Of a stretch of 64,000 nucleotides of DNA, positions 61,799-64,000 are shown in pieces. The translations under genes and the position numbers were made by a program. Under the pieces are notes generated by a model. The model saw nothing but the letters and a program-made list of their open reading frames with translations, did not search any database and was not told where the DNA came from. Positions within the stretch are counted from its first letter, which is position 1, and each line of letters begins with the position of its first letter. The stretch is from Pseudarthrobacter sp. NamE5 (GTDB taxonomy: Bacteria; Actinomycetota; Actinomycetes; Actinomycetales; Micrococcaceae), in assembly GCF_005796225.1 (NCBI RefSeq), contig NZ_VAHO01000009.1, positions 100,935-164,934 on the forward strand, written 5' to 3'.

Positions 61799-61814
61799 AC
61801 TAAGCAGCCTTACT
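61799..61814 (+). promoter_or_regulatory. AGTAAG-N4-CTTACT box upstream of the kinase gene
   Basis: ACTAAGCAGCCTTACT has one change from the dyad; the right half runs into TACTAT. It lies about 105 bases before the kinase start. Confidence 0.52.
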
Positions 61815-61918
61815 ATTCAATTGTGCAGAGATGCTCGATGTCACGCCTGAGCGCCAATGTCCCCATGCGGGGTGCATGTGATCGTCCAGCTCTATGTAAT
61901 CTAAGGGAGATCTGAGTA

Positions 61919-63655
61919 ATGCCCGACGTCTCCGCTGCCGCCCCTGCCGGTATGCCCAAACCCGCCATGCGGGGCTTAACCGGCGTCGGCGGCCAAGCGG
62001 CCCCCGGCAACACCTGCGGGGGAGGAGTGACGGGCCAGCTGTTGGGCCAGCGTTACCGGCTTCAGGAGCTAGTGGGCCGGGGCGCAGCGGCGGCCGTATA
62101 CCGGGCTGTGGATGAGGCCCTGAACCGGGAAGTGGCGCTCAAGGTTTTCGCCAGGGAAGGCTGCGAGCCGGAGTTGCTTGCCCGGCAGGAGGCAGAGATC
62201 CGGATCCTCGCGTCCTTGATCCACCCCGGCCTGGTGACCCTGTTTGACGCCGGCACTGATCCCGCCGTGGAGCGCAGCTTTGTGGTGATGGAGTACGTGC
62301 CCGGCCCGGACCTCCGCCAGCTCCTGGGGCAGGGGCCAATGGAGCCCGCCGGTGTTGCAGGCATCGGAGCTGACCTGGCCTCTGCACTGGACTACGTGCA
62401 CAGCCGCGGCGTGCTCCACCGGGACATCAAACCGGGAAACGTGCTGCTCTACCAGCAACGGACCTGGGACCCCAATGCCCAGTGGAGGGCCAAACTCGCT
62501 GACTTCGGCATCGCCCGCGTGATGGATGAAGAGCATCTGACCGGGACGGGCCGCACCGTGGGCACAGCCGCCTACCTGAGCCCGGAGCAGGCGCTCGGGG
62601 AGAGCCTGGACGGAGCCAGCGACGTCTACTCCCTGGGCCTGGTGCTTCTGGAATGCTTCACCCGGCATGTTGAGTTCCCGGGTAACCAGATTGAGTCGGG
62701 CGTGGCACGCATCAACAGGGACCCGGTTGTCCCTGCGGGTATCGGCGCGGAGTGGGAAGCGCTGCTGGCTGCCATGACCGCCAGGCATTCCACGGACCGG
62801 CCCACCGCGGCAGAAGCTGCAGCTGCCCTGCAGCAGTTGTCCCTGAAGCCCGGGCCGTCCAAGGCGGCTGTCGACCCTGCCGTTACTGCGCGGATACATC
62901 GGCCCGCTCCTGGCCTGCAACCACCACTGCCGCCGCATCCGCCACAGGCACTCCCTCCGCGGCGCCGGAAACTCGGCAAGCGCGCCCGGGCGGCAGTAGG
63001 GGCTTGCGCCGCGGCTGTCATCCTGGGCGTGGCCACTTCCGCCACATTCGGCGGCGCCGGCTCGGGCCAGCCCGTTGAACAGGCAGAATCGGCCATTCCG
63101 GTAAAGGCGGCGGCAAACAATCCCGTGGACTTTCACCTGGACCAGCTTAAAGCCGCACTCGAGCCCTCTGCTGTCTCCAGGACCATTCTCGACCAGCTGC
63201 GTGGGGCCGTGCTCGCCAATGACCTGCAGGCGGCGCTCAGCCACCTGGACCGGCTGGAAAAGGATGTGGCGGACGAAGCATCAGCCGACGCCCTGACGTT
63301 CGAGCAATACAGGAGCATTGTCAGCGCCATCCGCCTTGTCCGGAACGACCTCGTAACCCTCGCTGCCGCTTCTGAGGGACCAGCTGCCCCCTCTGAAGGA
63401 CCGGCGGTTGAAGCCATCCCCGCCGGCACCGATACCCCGCCTGTAGTCACGCCGGACTCGCTGCCCGTCGCGGACCCTTCGCCGGTAATCGTCGTTGCAC
63501 CGGCCCCGGCCGCCGAACCCGCTGAGGCTGACACCGCGCAGCAGCAAGAGCAACGGCCCGCAGAGGACGAAGCAGCCAAGCAAAGCCCTGCAGAGGCGGC
63601 CAAGACGAAAGCCGGCAAGCCCGGCGACCGTGGAAACGGGAAGGGCAGGGACTGA
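61919..63655 (+). CDS. membrane-anchored Ser/Thr protein kinase
   Basis: 578 aa. The kinase domain (~45-300) has the Gly-rich loop GRGAAAAVY (53-61, degenerate), Lys75 in VALKVF, HRDIKPGNVLL at 167-177, DFG at 195-197 and the APE-like LSPEQALGE. A membrane helix near 355-375 (RAAVGACAAAVILGVATSAT) leads to a ~200-residue extracellular part with a helical segment (LDQLRGAVLANDLQAALSHL) and a Pro/Ala tail. This is a PknB-like layout without PASTA repeats. AAGGGAGA lies before the start. Confidence 0.9.
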   Translation: MPDVSAAAPAGMPKPAMRGLTGVGGQAAPGNTCGGGVTGQLLGQRYRLQELVGRGAAAAVYRAVDEALNREVALKVFAREGCEPELLARQEAEIRILASLIHPGLVTLFDAGTDPAVERSFVVMEYVPGPDLRQLLGQGPMEPAGVAGIGADLASALDYVHSRGVLHRDIKPGNVLLYQQRTWDPNAQWRAKLADFGIARVMDEEHLTGTGRTVGTAAYLSPEQALGESLDGASDVYSLGLVLLECFTRHVEFPGNQIESGVARINRDPVVPAGIGAEWEALLAAMTARHSTDRPTAAEAAAALQQLSLKPGPSKAAVDPAVTARIHRPAPGLQPPLPPHPPQALPPRRRKLGKRARAAVGACAAAVILGVATSATFGGAGSGQPVEQAESAIPVKAAANNPVDFHLDQLKAALEPSAVSRTILDQLRGAVLANDLQAALSHLDRLEKDVADEASADALTFEQYRSIVSAIRLVRNDLVTLAAASEGPAAPSEGPAVEAIPAGTDTPPVVTPDSLPVADPSPVIVVAPAPAAEPAEADTAQQQEQRPAEDEAAKQSPAEAAKTKAGKPGDRGNGKGRD

Positions 63656-63667
63656 ACCGGCCCTCCT

Positions 63668-63733
63668 GCCGCCGTCTGCCCCTTTGTGCACGGTGACTCT
63701 ACCCACGGTCACCAGCCAAGGTACGACGGCGGC
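63668..63733. terminator. nested hairpin after the kinase gene (GTACGACGGCGGC family)
   Basis: Outer arms GCCGCCGTC and GACGGCGGC enclose inner arms GGTGAC and GTCACC. The right side is GTACGACGGCGGC, the shared element end. It starts 13 bases past the kinase stop. Confidence 0.7.
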
Positions 63734-63870
63734 GAGCCTCCGGGGCAGGTGCATCTCCGGTCCTAGTTGGCCACGGTTCTGGGAACTTCACTGCCCGCCC
63801 ACATGTGAGCCGGGAAAAGGAGGCTGTATCGAAGCGGGCTCCATCGGGAGGCGGCCTTGCCGAGCAGTAA

Positions 63871-63900
63871 GTACGACGGCGGCCCCGCACCTCAGCGGGG
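63871..63900. terminator. GTACGACGGCGGC followed by a small GC hairpin
   Basis: GTACGACGGCGGC leads into CCCCGC and GCGGGG around ACCTCA. It is about 215 bases beyond the kinase stop and directly before the end repeat array. Confidence 0.55.
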
Positions 63901-63904
63901 TGAG

Positions 63905-64000
63905 TGCGAAAGCGTTGGGGCAAAGGGCGCATCGAGTGAGGGAGCGTCGCGGGGAAAGCCGCATCGAGTGAGAGAGCGTCGCGGGGAAAGCCGCATCGAG
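63905..64000. repeat. 32-bp repeat array at the window end (TGAGAGAGCG family)
   Basis: Cores TGAGGGAGCG at 63937 and TGAGAGAGCG at 63969 are exactly 32 bases apart, and a degraded copy lies 32 bases earlier at 63905. The filler TCGCGGGGAAAGCCGCATCG differs from the 4.9-kb array, but core and period are the same. The array runs off the window. Confidence 0.85.

Overview
The window is high-GC actinobacterial DNA. Gene content and style point to the Micrococcaceae, close to Arthrobacter or Pseudarthrobacter: an OleA / fused OleBC / OleD olefin cluster, many ANTAR regulators, CsbD, PRC-barrel/DUF2382, DUF2243 and DUF2254 proteins, a class F sortase with a CHRD protein, Mn-catalase and an aa3-type oxidase. 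It looks like ordinary chromosome rich in stress, metal and envelope functions. I see no rRNA, tRNA, CRISPR array, integrase, transposase or phage module.

Layout. 1-4.8 kb: partial NAD(P)H-hydrate dehydratase, histidine phosphatase, PhoD phosphatase, LCP cell-wall ligase and a low-molecular-weight phosphatase. 4.9-5.1 kb: a two-armed array of 32-bp repeats. 5.1-9.0 kb: a leftward copper operon (HMA chaperone, CPH-type P-ATPase, DUF6153-like protein, DUF305 lipoprotein) behind a CsoR-type operator. 9.2-14.4 kb: PAS-ANTAR regulator, lipoprotein, a frameshifted class F sortase beside a CHRD protein, NhaA and small stress proteins. 14.6-21.7 kb: MBL hydrolase, Zn-dehydrogenase, DUF2243 protein, Mn-catalase and ctaC-ctaD. 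21.8-25 kb: nitrilase, GAF-ANTAR regulator and a four-gene operon of small proteins including a bare ANTAR domain. 25.1-31.8 kb: a CpdA-like phosphodiesterase, then a tightly coupled surface-glycopolymer operon (cytidylyltransferase-SDR, LicD-methyltransferase, coiled-coil protein, GH1-like protein, glycosyltransferase).

31.9-35.9 kb: a small conserved protein, an M20 dipeptidase with 32-bp repeats inside its reading frame, a carboxylate-amine ligase, a broken FetB-type permease and CsbD. 36-43 kb: lipoprotein, DUF3040, a DUF326 remnant, VOC protein, hydrolase, FNT channel, ion-channel protein, DUF421 and DUF2254. 43.4-45.3 kb: a Cys-rich copper-binding protein, then a zinc-starvation pair (CobW-like protein plus Cys-free L36, rpmJ) behind a Zur-like dyad. 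45.4-51.4 kb: MerR/SulP, ABC exporter and HAD dehalogenase. 51.6-55.6 kb: cupin, flavodoxin-fold protein, DUF2795 and a stress cluster. 55.8-60.5 kb: ole genes. 60.5-63.7 kb: DUF4188/TetR pair and a membrane Ser/Thr kinase. The window ends inside another 32-bp repeat array.

Two signals cut across the annotation. First, a 32-bp-period repeat family occurs in three places, one of them inside a coding sequence. Second, a 16-bp dyad, AGTAAG-N4-CTTACT, often merging into a -10-like TANNAT, sits upstream of at least six unlinked genes or operons, mostly stress or envelope functions, and looks like an unnamed regulon. Two genes (sortase and FetB-type permease) carry apparent frameshifts.
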